Positions 4,754 through 11,302 of a DNA stretch of 11,302 bases are shown one piece after another (position 1 is the stretch's first letter; each line of letters starts with the position of its first letter). The stretch is taken from contig DAIQNX010000061.1 in assembly GCA_036788195.1 (NCBI GenBank), positions 1 to 11,302 of the forward strand. The letters run 5' to 3'. This DNA is from CALFXN01 sp937957815 (lineage in GTDB: Bacteria; Synergistota; Synergistia; Synergistales; Aminobacteriaceae). A program made the position numbers and the translations under genes. The notes under the pieces are model-generated. The model searched no databases and was not told the origin of the DNA. It saw only the letters and a program-made list of their open reading frames with translations.

Positions 4754-7216
4754 ATGTGGCAGTTTTTCACTGAACGGGGAAGGAAAGTCGTGCAACTGGC
4801 GCACAGGGAAGCGCTCAGGCTGGGGCACGACGTCATCGGAACGGAACATATTCTCCTCGGGATCATCGCCGAGGGGGAGGGCGTCGCCTGTCAGGTGCTC
4901 GAGACGCTTGGAGTGGATACGAAGGCGCTCTGGAAGCGCATCGAAGAGACCACGGGACGGAACAACCCCATCCTGAAGCCCGTGGACCTTCCGCTGAGCC
5001 CGAGGGCAAAGCGGGTTCTCGACCTGTCTATTCGCGAGGCCCGGGGGATGGGGGTCAACTACGTCGGAACGGAACACATCCTTCTCGGGATTCTGTCCGA
5101 AGCAGAGGGAATCGCAGCTCAGACGCTCACATCGACGGGTGTCGATTACGCGTCGGTGCAGCGCGAAATCGGTCGGATCCTCTCGGGAGGAGACAGTCCG
5201 GCCGAACGGGATGTCGACGGTTCCGGGGAACAGTCCCGGAAAAAAGCGAAGACGAAGACGCCGACGCTTGACCAGCTCGGTGTGGATATCACCGAGAAGG
5301 CGCATCAGGACGAACTCGATCCCGTCATCGGGCGAGAGAAGGAGATTCAGCGGGTCGTCCAGATCCTCTGTCGGAGGACGAAAAACAACCCCGTTCTGAT
5401 CGGCGACCCGGGCGTCGGCAAAACGGCGATCGTCGAGGGGCTCGCCCAGCGGATCGCGTCGGGCTCGATTCCTGAGATTCTCCGCGACAAGCGCGTCTTT
5501 CAGCTCAATATGGGAAATCTCGTTGCGGGGACGAAATACCGGGGCGAATTCGAGGAGCGGATGCGCAAGGTCGTCAAGGAACTGCGGGAGTGCAGGGATG
5601 TCATCCTGTTCATCGACGAGATCCATACGATCGTCGGCGCCGGAGGCGCGGAGGGGGCCGTCGACGCGGCGAACATCCTCAAGCCGAGCCTGTCGAGGGG
5701 CGAGTTCCAGGTCATCGGCGCGACGACGGTCGAGGAATATCGGAAACACATCGAAAAGGACGCCGCTCTTGAACGGCGTTTCCAGCCGGTTATGGTCGAT
5801 GAGCCGTCTGTGGCGGATTCGATCAGTATCCTGCGTGGATTGCGCGACCGCTACGAATCGCACCATCGTGCGGTCATCTCCGATAACGCGATCGAGTCCG
5901 CCGCCCGCCTGTCGTCCCGGTACATCACGGAGCGATTTCTTCCGGACAAGGGGATCGACCTGATCGACGAGGCGGGGGCGCGCGCGCGTCTTCACACGAT
6001 GGAAGCCCCGGAGGATCTGAAGGGGCTCGAGAGGCGTCTCGAGGAGATCCGGCGCGAAAAGGAGGCCGCAGTCGATTCTCAGGAGTTCGAGAAGGCGGCG
6101 CATCTCCGCGACGAGGAACGCAGGCTTTCGGACGAGCTCGAGGAATGCAGGAGGACGTGGCATTCGAAGAGAAACGAAGAACGCCCGGTTGTGACGGAAG
6201 AGGATATTGCCACGATCGTTTCCGAATGGACCGGAATTCCCGTTTCGCAGATCTCGGAGGAAGAGTCGAAGCGACTGCTGCGCATGGAGGAAGAAATCGA
6301 AAAACGACTCATCGGGCAGAATGAAGCGGTTCATTCCGTTGCCCGCGCGGTACGTCGGGCGAGAAGCGGTCTCAAGGATCCCGGACGCCCGATCGGGAGC
6401 TTCCTGTTCCTCGGTCCGACCGGTGTCGGAAAGACGGAGCTGGCGCGGTCCCTGGCAGTCTTTCTTTTCGGAAGCGATCACGCGATGATTCGGCTCGATA
6501 TGAGCGAGTTCATGGAGCGTCACGAGGTTTCCAAACTCATCGGGGCGCCTCCCGGGTACGTGGGGTACGAAGAGGGCGGGAAACTCACCGAGGCGATCCG
6601 CAGGAAGCCGTATTCCGTGGTGCTCTTCGACGAGATCGAAAAAGCGCATCCCGACGTCTTCAATGTCCTTCTGCAGATCATGGAAGACGGGCGGTTGGCC
6701 GACGGGCAGGGACACACAGTGGATTTCCGGAACGCGGTCATTATTATGACGAGCAATGTCGGTGCCCGCGATTTCGCGAAAGGATCTTCCCTCGGGTTCT
6801 CATCGGGGGACGCATCCGACCCCTACGATTGGGACAAGATGAAGAACACGATAATGGACGAAGTGAACCATACGTTCAGGCCCGAGTTCCTCAACAGGAT
6901 CGACGAAACCATCGTGTTCCGGCCGCTCGGGAAGGACTCCATGCTCCGGATCGTCGATATCATGGTCGGTGAGGTCGCCTCAAGGATCAGGGAACAGAAG
7001 ATGTCGATCGTCGTGTCGGAAAGTGCGCGTGAATTCCTGCTCCATGAGGGGTACAAGCCGCGTTTCGGAGCGCGGCCGCTGCGGAGGACCATTCAGCGCC
7101 TCGTCGAAGACAGGATCGCGGACATGCTTCTGGACGGGACGGCGTCGCCCGGAGTCACGGTCTCCGTGGACGGAGGGAAGGAAGGCCTGACGTTTTCGAT
7201 GTCCGCGGGCAAGTGA
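4754..7216 (+). CDS. clpC: ATP-dependent Clp protease ATP-binding subunit ClpC
   Basis: An 820-aa HSP100 unfoldase that threads substrates into ClpP. The double Clp_N domain (residues 1-145) is seen as two copies of GTEHILLGI. AAA domain 1 has Walker A GDPGVGKT at 217-224 and Walker B ILFIDEIH at 284-291. A short ClpC-type middle domain (about 418-475) contains the UVR-like segment SQEFEKAAHLRDEERRL, where adaptors such as McsB or MecA bind in Bacillus. AAA domain 2 has Walker A GPTGVGKT at 554-561 and Walker B VVLFDE at 622-627. The ClpP-binding loop is LGF at 680-682, in place of the usual VGF. The sensor-2 motif GARPLRR is near 770. Nothing is truncated and all ATPase motifs are intact. 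ATG 4754 follows AAGGGA by about 7 nt. No clpP is in the window, so the peptidase partner must be encoded elsewhere. Confidence 0.97.
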   Translation: MWQFFTERGRKVVQLAHREALRLGHDVIGTEHILLGIIAEGEGVACQVLETLGVDTKALWKRIEETTGRNNPILKPVDLPLSPRAKRVLDLSIREARGMGVNYVGTEHILLGILSEAEGIAAQTLTSTGVDYASVQREIGRILSGGDSPAERDVDGSGEQSRKKAKTKTPTLDQLGVDITEKAHQDELDPVIGREKEIQRVVQILCRRTKNNPVLIGDPGVGKTAIVEGLAQRIASGSIPEILRDKRVFQLNMGNLVAGTKYRGEFEERMRKVVKELRECRDVILFIDEIHTIVGAGGAEGAVDAANILKPSLSRGEFQVIGATTVEEYRKHIEKDAALERRFQPVMVDEPSVADSISILRGLRDRYESHHRAVISDNAIESAARLSSRYITERFLPDKGIDLIDEAGARARLHTMEAPEDLKGLERRLEEIRREKEAAVDSQEFEKAAHLRDEERRLSDELEECRRTWHSKRNEERPVVTEEDIATIVSEWTGIPVSQISEEESKRLLRMEEEIEKRLIGQNEAVHSVARAVRRARSGLKDPGRPIGSFLFLGPTGVGKTELARSLAVFLFGSDHAMIRLDMSEFMERHEVSKLIGAPPGYVGYEEGGKLTEAIRRKPYSVVLFDEIEKAHPDVFNVLLQIMEDGRLADGQGHTVDFRNAVIIMTSNVGARDFAKGSSLGFSSGDASDPYDWDKMKNTIMDEVNHTFRPEFLNRIDETIVFRPLGKDSMLRIVDIMVGEVASRIREQKMSIVVSESAREFLLHEGYKPRFGARPLRRTIQRLVEDRIADMLLDGTASPGVTVSVDGGKEGLTFSMSAGK

Positions 7217-7255
7217 TACGCGTGCAAACCAGGGTGCCTTCGGGGAGGGAATGAT

Positions 7256-8101
7256 ATGGACGGTTCCGGCGTGTGGTTCCTGCTTCTGATCTTCTTTTTC
7301 GTTATCCCGCAGTTGCGCCAGCAACTTCTCAGGTGGAAACGCTACTCGATGTTGCGTGCGTGCGAAAAGCACCGAGGGACGAGAATCATCACGCTGATAC
7401 ACCGGCAGGAGAGCGTCGGCTTCTGGGGGCTCTTCTCCCGGAACTACATCAACATAGAGGATTCGGAACAGATTCTCCGCGCGATCCGCCTGACTGCGGA
7501 GAGTACGCCGATCGATCTGATCGTCCACACTCCCGGGGGGCTCCTGCTCGCCGCCGAGCAGATCGCGTACGCGCTCAAACAACATCCCGCGAAAGTCACG
7601 GTGGTGGTGCCGCACTACGCGATGTCCGGCGGAACGATGATCGCGCTCGCTGCCGACGAGATCCTTATGGATCGCTACGCGGTGCTCGGACCCGTCGATC
7701 CGCAGATAGGCCAGTATCCGGCCGCGTCCATCCTGAAGGCTGTCGGGCGGAAGCCGGTTTCCGAGGTGGACGATTCGACGCTCATTCTCGCCGATGTGAG
7801 CGAAAAGGCGATCGCGCAGACGCAGACGTTCGTGGAGTCGCTCCTTCGCGAACGAATGGGAGGAGAAGAGGCGAAAAGAACAGCGATTGCGCTGACCGAA
7901 GGACGATGGACCCACGACTACCCGATAACGGCCGAAGAAGCCGCGATTCTGGGACTCCCTGTGAAAACGGATGTCGGAGACAGTATCTGCGATATTATGA
8001 GTCTCTACCCGCAGTCGGGCGAGGGCCGTCCGTCCGTCCAGTATATTCCGTTGCCGTACCCGGGAACCCCTTCCGGGAACATGCAAGAAAAAAGGAGTTA
8101 G
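7256..8101 (+). CDS. SDH-family membrane-anchored Clp-like serine protease
   Basis: A 281-aa protein of the serine dehydrogenase proteinase family (PF01972; ClpP/crotonase-like fold). One N-terminal membrane segment (about 5-20) is followed by a soluble domain. Family landmarks are present: the strand-glycine motif IVHTPGG, the nucleophile region YAMSGGTMIALAADEI with Ser124 as the expected catalytic serine, the strand LGPVDPQIGQYPAAS, DDSTLILADVSEKAI, and GRWTHDYPIT near the C-terminus. The likely role is membrane-associated peptide-bond hydrolysis; the substrate is unknown. The side of the membrane cannot be fixed from sequence, though a basic cluster just after the segment favours a cytoplasmic catalytic domain. 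ATG 7256 follows a GGGGAGGGA site. It lies 39 nt after clpC, with no terminator between, so it is probably in the CtsR operon. Confidence 0.88.
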   Translation: MDGSGVWFLLLIFFFVIPQLRQQLLRWKRYSMLRACEKHRGTRIITLIHRQESVGFWGLFSRNYINIEDSEQILRAIRLTAESTPIDLIVHTPGGLLLAAEQIAYALKQHPAKVTVVVPHYAMSGGTMIALAADEILMDRYAVLGPVDPQIGQYPAASILKAVGRKPVSEVDDSTLILADVSEKAIAQTQTFVESLLRERMGGEEAKRTAIALTEGRWTHDYPITAEEAAILGLPVKTDVGDSICDIMSLYPQSGEGRPSVQYIPLPYPGTPSGNMQEKRS

Positions 8102-8105
8102 CGCC

Positions 8106-8957
8106 GTGCGCGCCGGAAGATTTCTTCTCCTGTTCGCGGTTTGTGCGATCCTGTTCCCGGAACGCCCGCTCTTTTCCGAAGAGCGGGCTCCGGTCATCCG
8201 TTGCGGGGATGAGACCGTATCGGTGGAGGAGGTGCGCTACCTGCTCGCGCAGCAGGCAGGCGGAAACGAGGGAATCGCCTCGGTGATCCTGGATCAGATG
8301 AACGAGGCGGATACAAAACTCTTTCTGGATAATATCGTTGAATCCATGCTCCTGGCAAAAGCCGCCCAACTTCAGGGGCTTCATCTGGAACGGAGGGTGG
8401 CGGCGCAGATCCGCTGGAACGAGATCAACCTTCTTGCGCAGGCGTACGTCGGATGGGCGTCGGAGCACTGGGATATGAGCGACGGCGCTCTCAGGGCATT
8501 CTACGACTCGCACCGGGAGCTGTTCTTTCAGGACGATGAAGTGCACGTGCGCCAGCTTCTCTTCAGGACCGAAGAAGAGGCGCGGAATGCGTGCATCGAT
8601 CTCATGGGAGGAGCATCGTTCGACATGCTTGCGGAAGGGAAAAGCATCGATCCGGTCAGTTCGCGGAGCGGCGGCGATCTCGGATGGATCAGGCGTCACT
8701 CGATGCCGCAGAATGTCGACGACGTTCTTTTTTCGCTCGCCGAAGGCGCCGTATCGAAGCCGGTACGCTCGGAATACGGGTATCACGTCTTTCAGATCCT
8801 CGAACGCAGGGAACGCCGTCCGCTGGAATTCGTGGAGTGCCGAGACTTGATCAGAGAGGCCCTCGGACGAAACTACCTCTCGAAGGATCTGGAGCAACTC
8901 AGGGAACGACTCAAACCCGTCGTATCGACCGAAGTTCTCAGGACGACAACGAAATAG
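8106..8957 (+). CDS. Exported peptidyl-prolyl isomerase, parvulin (PpiC/SurA-like)
   Basis: A 283-aa foldase. The start is GTG 8106, eight nt after GGAG (8094-8097) and 4 nt after the protease stop codon, which indicates translational coupling. Residues 1-24 are a signal peptide: basic MRAGR, hydrophobic core 6-17, and a likely cut near S24. Cys13 does not sit in a proper lipobox. A SurA-like helical N-terminal part (about 30-135) precedes a single parvulin domain (about 142-235). Its motifs are VHVRQLLF, the long loop ending SGGDLGWIRRHSMP, the FSLAEGAVSKPV stretch and the end strand YGYHVFQILERRE. A helical tail follows. Parvulins catalyse cis-trans isomerisation of proline bonds; this one would act on exported proteins in the envelope. 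It is the last gene of the ctsR operon. Confidence 0.92.
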   Translation: MRAGRFLLLFAVCAILFPERPLFSEERAPVIRCGDETVSVEEVRYLLAQQAGGNEGIASVILDQMNEADTKLFLDNIVESMLLAKAAQLQGLHLERRVAAQIRWNEINLLAQAYVGWASEHWDMSDGALRAFYDSHRELFFQDDEVHVRQLLFRTEEEARNACIDLMGGASFDMLAEGKSIDPVSSRSGGDLGWIRRHSMPQNVDDVLFSLAEGAVSKPVRSEYGYHVFQILERRERRPLEFVECRDLIREALGRNYLSKDLEQLRERLKPVVSTEVLRTTTK

Positions 8958-8986
8958 CGGCGGATACACGAAATGAAGCAACACTC

Positions 8987-9019
8987 CGGAGCGCGGAAGT
9001 TCAGGCGCTCCGTTTTTTT
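8987..9019 (+). terminator. Rho-independent terminator of the ctsR operon
   Basis: A perfect 8-bp stem (CGGAGCGC 8987-8994 with GCGCTCCG 9005-9012) with a 10-nt loop is followed by seven T's (9013-9019). It lies 29 nt after the parvulin stop codon. Confidence 0.94.
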
Positions 9020-9058
9020 AATTTTTCCGCAGGTGCTCGAATGTCCGGAGAAGTGTCC

Positions 9059-9064
9059 TATAAT
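9059..9064 (+). promoter_or_regulatory. -10 element (TATAAT) of the nhaC promoter
   Basis: A perfect consensus TATAAT lies 40 nt after the operon terminator and 64 nt before nhaC, giving a start near 9071. No good -35 hexamer is found 16-19 nt upstream (the 17-nt position reads CTCGAA), and there is no TGn extension. This could be a promoter that depends on an activator, or simply a weak one. Confidence 0.6.
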
Positions 9065-9082
9065 GGGCCCGTGTTGCTCGCT

Positions 9083-9107
9083 GCGATCGCGGCGATGATC
9101 GCTTTTT
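9083..9107 (+). promoter_or_regulatory. Leader hairpin with T-run before nhaC, possible attenuator
   Basis: A 6-bp stem (GCGATC 9083-9088 with GATCGC 9097-9102), 8-nt loop and five T's (9103-9107) lie between the predicted start of transcription and the nhaC ribosome binding site (GGAGGGG, 9114-9120). It has the shape of a weak intrinsic terminator. The stem is short, so chance is possible in GC-rich DNA. Confidence 0.35.
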
Positions 9108-9128
9108 CATACCGGAGGGGATAGTGGC

Positions 9129-10679
9129 ATGGGAACGGAACGATCCTGGAGGAAACCGACCATCACTGAAGCACTGGTAGTCCTGATTGTCGATGCGTTG
9201 ATCATCAGTTACGGCGTTCTGAGCATCAAGACGGGAAGCGGTTGGACGTTCGGTCTCGGGCTGAGCGCGCATATTCCGCTCTTTCTCGCGACAACGTTCT
9301 CGGCGGTATCCGGGATGGTGCTACTCCGTACTCCGTGGAAACGCCTCGAAGAGGGAATCGTTTCGGCGATAACGGTCGCGATGCAGGCCATCATCATTCT
9401 TCTCGCGATCGGGGGCCTCGTGGGATCCTGGATTCAGAGCGGCGTCGTCCCGTCGCTCATCTACTATGGTCTCAATCTCCTGTCGCCGCAATACTTCCTG
9501 CTTGCATCCCTTCTTATCTGTGCGGTGGTCTCTCTCTCGACGGGAAGCTCGTGGAGCACGAGCGGCACGGTCGGGATAGCGCTGATGGGAATCGGGGCGG
9601 GGCTCGGCATCCCGGCTCCGGTGACGGCGGGGTTCATTCTCTCCGGAGCCTACTTCGGCGACAAGATGTCTCCCCTTTCCGACACCACGAACCTTGCGCC
9701 TGCCGTGTCGGGCTCCGAACTGTTCGACCACATCAGGGCGATGCTCTGGACGACCCTGCCGACCCTCTGCATCGTGATGATTCTCGCGTGGTTCATGGGA
9801 GCGAAGTATGGATCGGGCGCGCTCGACGCGACGAAAATCACGCTGATCCAGAAGATGATGGCCGCGGAGTTTCCCGTTTCTGCGCTGGGGTTCATCCCGC
9901 CTCTTCTCGTTCTCGTACTTGCGATGATGAAGATCCCGGCGATTCCAGGAATCGTGAGCGGGATGCTTCTCGGCTCCGTATTCGCGCTCATGCACGGGCT
10001 CGACCTCGCGAGCGTGCTCAACGCGATGCACTCCGGGTACAGCACGTCTCTGATCACGAATGTTTCGGAAGCTGCCGACCTGTCTGCGCTTACCGAAGCC
10101 CTCAAGGGAACGGCGCTTCAGGTCTCGGGAGCGATCGACGTCGATTTGTATAAGAACGTGGCATCTCTTCTAAAAGACCTGCTCAATCGCGGGGGAATGT
10201 CCTCCATGCTCGGAACGATCTCGCTGATCCTGCTTGCACTCATGCTCGGAGGCGTCATGGAGACGTGCGGATACCTCGAAGTCATCCTCGAGCGGCTGAT
10301 GCAGTCCGTCAGAACGGTCGGCGGTCTCATAACTTCCGTCATCGCTTCCTGCGTCTTCGCGAATCTCTTCCTCGGAGACCAGTATCTCGCGATCGTCATT
10401 CCCGGACGCATGTTCAAATCGGGCTTCGAGACGTTCGAACTTGGAGGAAGAAAACTCGCTCCCCGGATGCTCTCGCGTTCCCTCGAAGACGCTGGAACCC
10501 TGACGTCAGTCCTCGTTCCATGGAACACCTGCGGAGCCTACAACAGCGGCGTTCTGGGCGTCGCGACGCTCGAGTATCTTCCCTACGCGTTTCTGAACTG
10601 GCTGAACCCGCTCGTCGCGATTGCGATGACATATATGGGAATCGGCGTTTTCTGGAAGGAGCGGAAGCCCGAAAGATGA
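9129..10679 (+). CDS. nhaC: NhaC-family Na+/H+ antiporter
   Basis: A 516-aa polytopic membrane protein with about a dozen hydrophobic segments, of normal length for the NhaC family. The family signature is clear: GSSWSTSGTVG at 139-149, then IPAPVTAGFILSGAYFGDKMSPLSDTTNLAPA ending at 192. The second half carries GDQYLAIVIPGRMF and PWNTCGAYNSGVLGVATLEYLPYAFLNWLNP. Members swap external H+ for internal Na+, or, in the MleN branch, exchange malate for lactate coupled to Na+ and H+; sequence alone does not decide between these. ATG 9129 lies 8 nt after GGAGGGG (9114-9120). The stop codon overlaps the next start (ATGA), so the two genes are probably translated together. The symbol names the family, not a proven orthologue. 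Confidence 0.9.
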   Translation: MGTERSWRKPTITEALVVLIVDALIISYGVLSIKTGSGWTFGLGLSAHIPLFLATTFSAVSGMVLLRTPWKRLEEGIVSAITVAMQAIIILLAIGGLVGSWIQSGVVPSLIYYGLNLLSPQYFLLASLLICAVVSLSTGSSWSTSGTVGIALMGIGAGLGIPAPVTAGFILSGAYFGDKMSPLSDTTNLAPAVSGSELFDHIRAMLWTTLPTLCIVMILAWFMGAKYGSGALDATKITLIQKMMAAEFPVSALGFIPPLLVLVLAMMKIPAIPGIVSGMLLGSVFALMHGLDLASVLNAMHSGYSTSLITNVSEAADLSALTEALKGTALQVSGAIDVDLYKNVASLLKDLLNRGGMSSMLGTISLILLALMLGGVMETCGYLEVILERLMQSVRTVGGLITSVIASCVFANLFLGDQYLAIVIPGRMFKSGFETFELGGRKLAPRMLSRSLEDAGTLTSVLVPWNTCGAYNSGVLGVATLEYLPYAFLNWLNPLVAIAMTYMGIGVFWKERKPER

Positions 10680-11110
10680 CGCCGCAGACGGGTCGACTCC
10701 CCGCGCAGAGCGCCGCGCCGTTTCCGAAGTGGATGAAATTCGTCTCGGTTTTTCTGGGCGTCTTTCTGATCGCCGAAGGAGCTCGCGGCTTCGTCGCCCC
10801 TTCGGGGCGTGGAGCGTATCTCGCGTTTCCGTACTTTCTCGTCGGAGCGGTATGTATGTATATTTTCGGATACGACAAGCGTCTTTACCTCGATCGCGAA
10901 GGCATCGTACGCGAAACGATCCTCTGGGGACGTGTCCGCAGAGACGTGACTTCCTGGTCCGAGATCGTTGGAGTGTCGATCCGGCCCATGAACGGACGGA
11001 TTCTGGCATTCTTCCGAAGGGGAGAGAAGGGCTGGAGGATGCGTTTCTCGTCCGAGGAGGATCTTCGCGCCTTCCTGAAGGACATCGTACCGGAAGTCCC
11101 CGTGGAATGA
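10676..11110 (+). CDS. Small two-TM membrane protein with a PH-like C-terminal domain
   Basis: A 144-aa protein starting at ATG 10676, which overlaps the nhaC stop by 4 nt (ATGA); the same frame is open further upstream but only inside nhaC. Two hydrophobic segments, about 19-37 and 44-63, form a helical hairpin. The rest (about 64-140) reads as alternating short strands (RLYLDREGIVRETILWGR, VTSWSEIVGVSIRP, GRILAFFRR, WRMRFS) closed by a helix (SEEDLRAFLKDIV), the pattern of small bacterial PH-like membrane proteins. I do not recognise a named family. The overlap suggests a partner or regulator of the antiporter, which is inference. No intrinsic terminator follows: 11111-11200 holds only a weak ACCGG/CCGGT inverted repeat without a T-run. 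Confidence 0.75.
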   Translation: MTPQTGRLPAQSAAPFPKWMKFVSVFLGVFLIAEGARGFVAPSGRGAYLAFPYFLVGAVCMYIFGYDKRLYLDREGIVRETILWGRVRRDVTSWSEIVGVSIRPMNGRILAFFRRGEKGWRMRFSSEEDLRAFLKDIVPEVPVE

Positions 11111-11200
11111 GGGCGACGGAGCGTTTCACCGGTTTCCGCAGATCCGTGCCGGTTGAATAGTTGGAGAATTCGGGGCTGAACTTTCTTCCCGGTCAAGGTG

Positions 11201-11229
11201 TTGACACAACCGGAATGCCCGGATATACT
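11201..11229 (+). promoter_or_regulatory. Strong promoter of the tRNA-Val unit
   Basis: TTGACA (11201-11206, perfect consensus) and TATACT (11224-11229) are separated by 17 nt, giving a start near 11236, about 21 nt before the mature tRNA 5' end. This is the best promoter in the window, as expected for a stable RNA gene. Confidence 0.93.
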
Positions 11230-11232
11230 AAC

Positions 11233-11255
11233 CCTCGCGTTGATCGAACGCGAGG
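11233..11255 (+). repeat. Perfect 9-bp inverted repeat between promoter and tRNA-Val
   Basis: CCTCGCGTT (11233-11241) and AACGCGAGG (11247-11255) form a perfect hairpin with a 5-nt loop. It ends one base before the mature tRNA. The predicted start of transcription falls inside its left arm, so the RNA leader could form only part of it. It could shape the RNase P substrate or bind a protein as DNA. Confidence 0.6.
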
Positions 11256-11256
11256 C

Positions 11257-11302
11257 GGGCGGATAGTTCAGCGGTAGAACACCTGCCTTACACGCAGGGG
11301 GT
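11257..11302 (+). tRNA. tRNA-Val, anticodon TAC (5' part, cut by window end)
   Basis: The first 46 nt of a class I tRNA. Acceptor 5' strand GGGCGGA 11257-11263, T8 and A9, D arm GTTC/GAAC 11266-11280 with loop AGCGGTA, and anticodon stem CCTGC/GCAGG 11282-11298 around CTTACAC, so the anticodon at 11289-11291 is TAC (Val, GUA). The T arm and 3' end lie beyond the window. Confidence 0.93.

Noticed and set aside
4836..5096. Imperfect direct repeats in the 5' part of clpC (near 4836-4866 and 5065-5096)
   Set aside because: They encode the two normal copies of the Clp_N motif GTEHILLGI, an ancient domain duplication and not a DNA repeat element.
4730..6715. 661-codon open frame on the minus strand opposite clpC
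   Set aside because: clpC is unmistakable in the plus frame with all motifs intact. The antisense translation is rich in Arg, Asp and Pro without recognisable domains, as expected of a shadow frame.
8591..9124. 177-codon plus-strand open frame overlapping the parvulin gene and the nhaC leader
   Set aside because: It runs out of frame with the parvulin domain and through the operon terminator. Its composition is Arg-rich with no recognisable motif.
11117..11156. ACCGG/CCGGT inverted repeat after the PH-like gene considered as a terminator
   Set aside because: The stem is only about 5 bp, the loop is about 16 nt, and no T-run follows.
8..11302. Genomic island or integrated element bounded by the two tRNA genes
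   Set aside because: No integrase, no direct repeat of a tRNA 3' end and no base or codon shift were seen. The contents are core housekeeping genes.

Overview
The window is an ordinary, gene-dense chromosomal stretch of a GC-rich bacterium, with most third codon positions G or C. No insertion sequence, phage gene, integrase or CRISPR array is visible. It mixes a low-GC-Gram-positive-style stress regulon (CtsR repressor with ClpC) with diderm-like traits: an exported parvulin foldase, a membrane-anchored TPR protein with a large non-cytoplasmic part, and PlsY. Together with the GC content this suggests Synergistota or a related diderm relative of the Firmicutes. That placement is inference; no rRNA or universal marker is present to settle it.

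Layout, all genes on the + strand. (1) 8-94: tRNA-Leu with the unusual anticodon AAG, closed by a strong terminator. (2) 248-2200: a single-pass membrane TPR protein of unknown role, with its own plausible promoter. (3) 2315-3388: a protein recognisable as a RelA/SpoT-type synthetase domain in which most catalytic positions are replaced, plus a C-terminal region I do not recognise; it has its own promoter and a strong terminator. (4) 3549-4175: plsY, glycerol-3-phosphate acyltransferase. (5) 4232-8957: a probable four-gene protein quality-control operon: ctsR, clpC, an SDH-family membrane-anchored Clp-like serine protease, and an exported parvulin prolyl isomerase. It starts at a near-consensus promoter that overlaps a CtsR-type operator and the plsY stop codon, and ends at a clear terminator (8987-9019). 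(6) 9129-11110: an NhaC-family Na+/H+ antiporter overlapping by ATGA a small two-TM protein with a PH-like tail; its leader carries a small hairpin plus T-run. (7) 11201-11302: a strong promoter and the first 46 nt of tRNA-Val (TAC), cut by the window end.

How the genes fit together: the ctsR operon pairs a heat-labile repressor with the unfoldase it normally controls, and adds an envelope protease and an envelope foldase, so cytoplasmic and envelope protein quality control would be induced together. mcsA and mcsB, which lie between ctsR and clpC in Bacillus, are absent here, and the CtsR tetraglycine thermosensing loop reads GGHG. The most unusual single gene is the degenerate RelA/SpoT-like protein, which looks like a retained pseudoenzyme rather than a (p)ppGpp synthetase.
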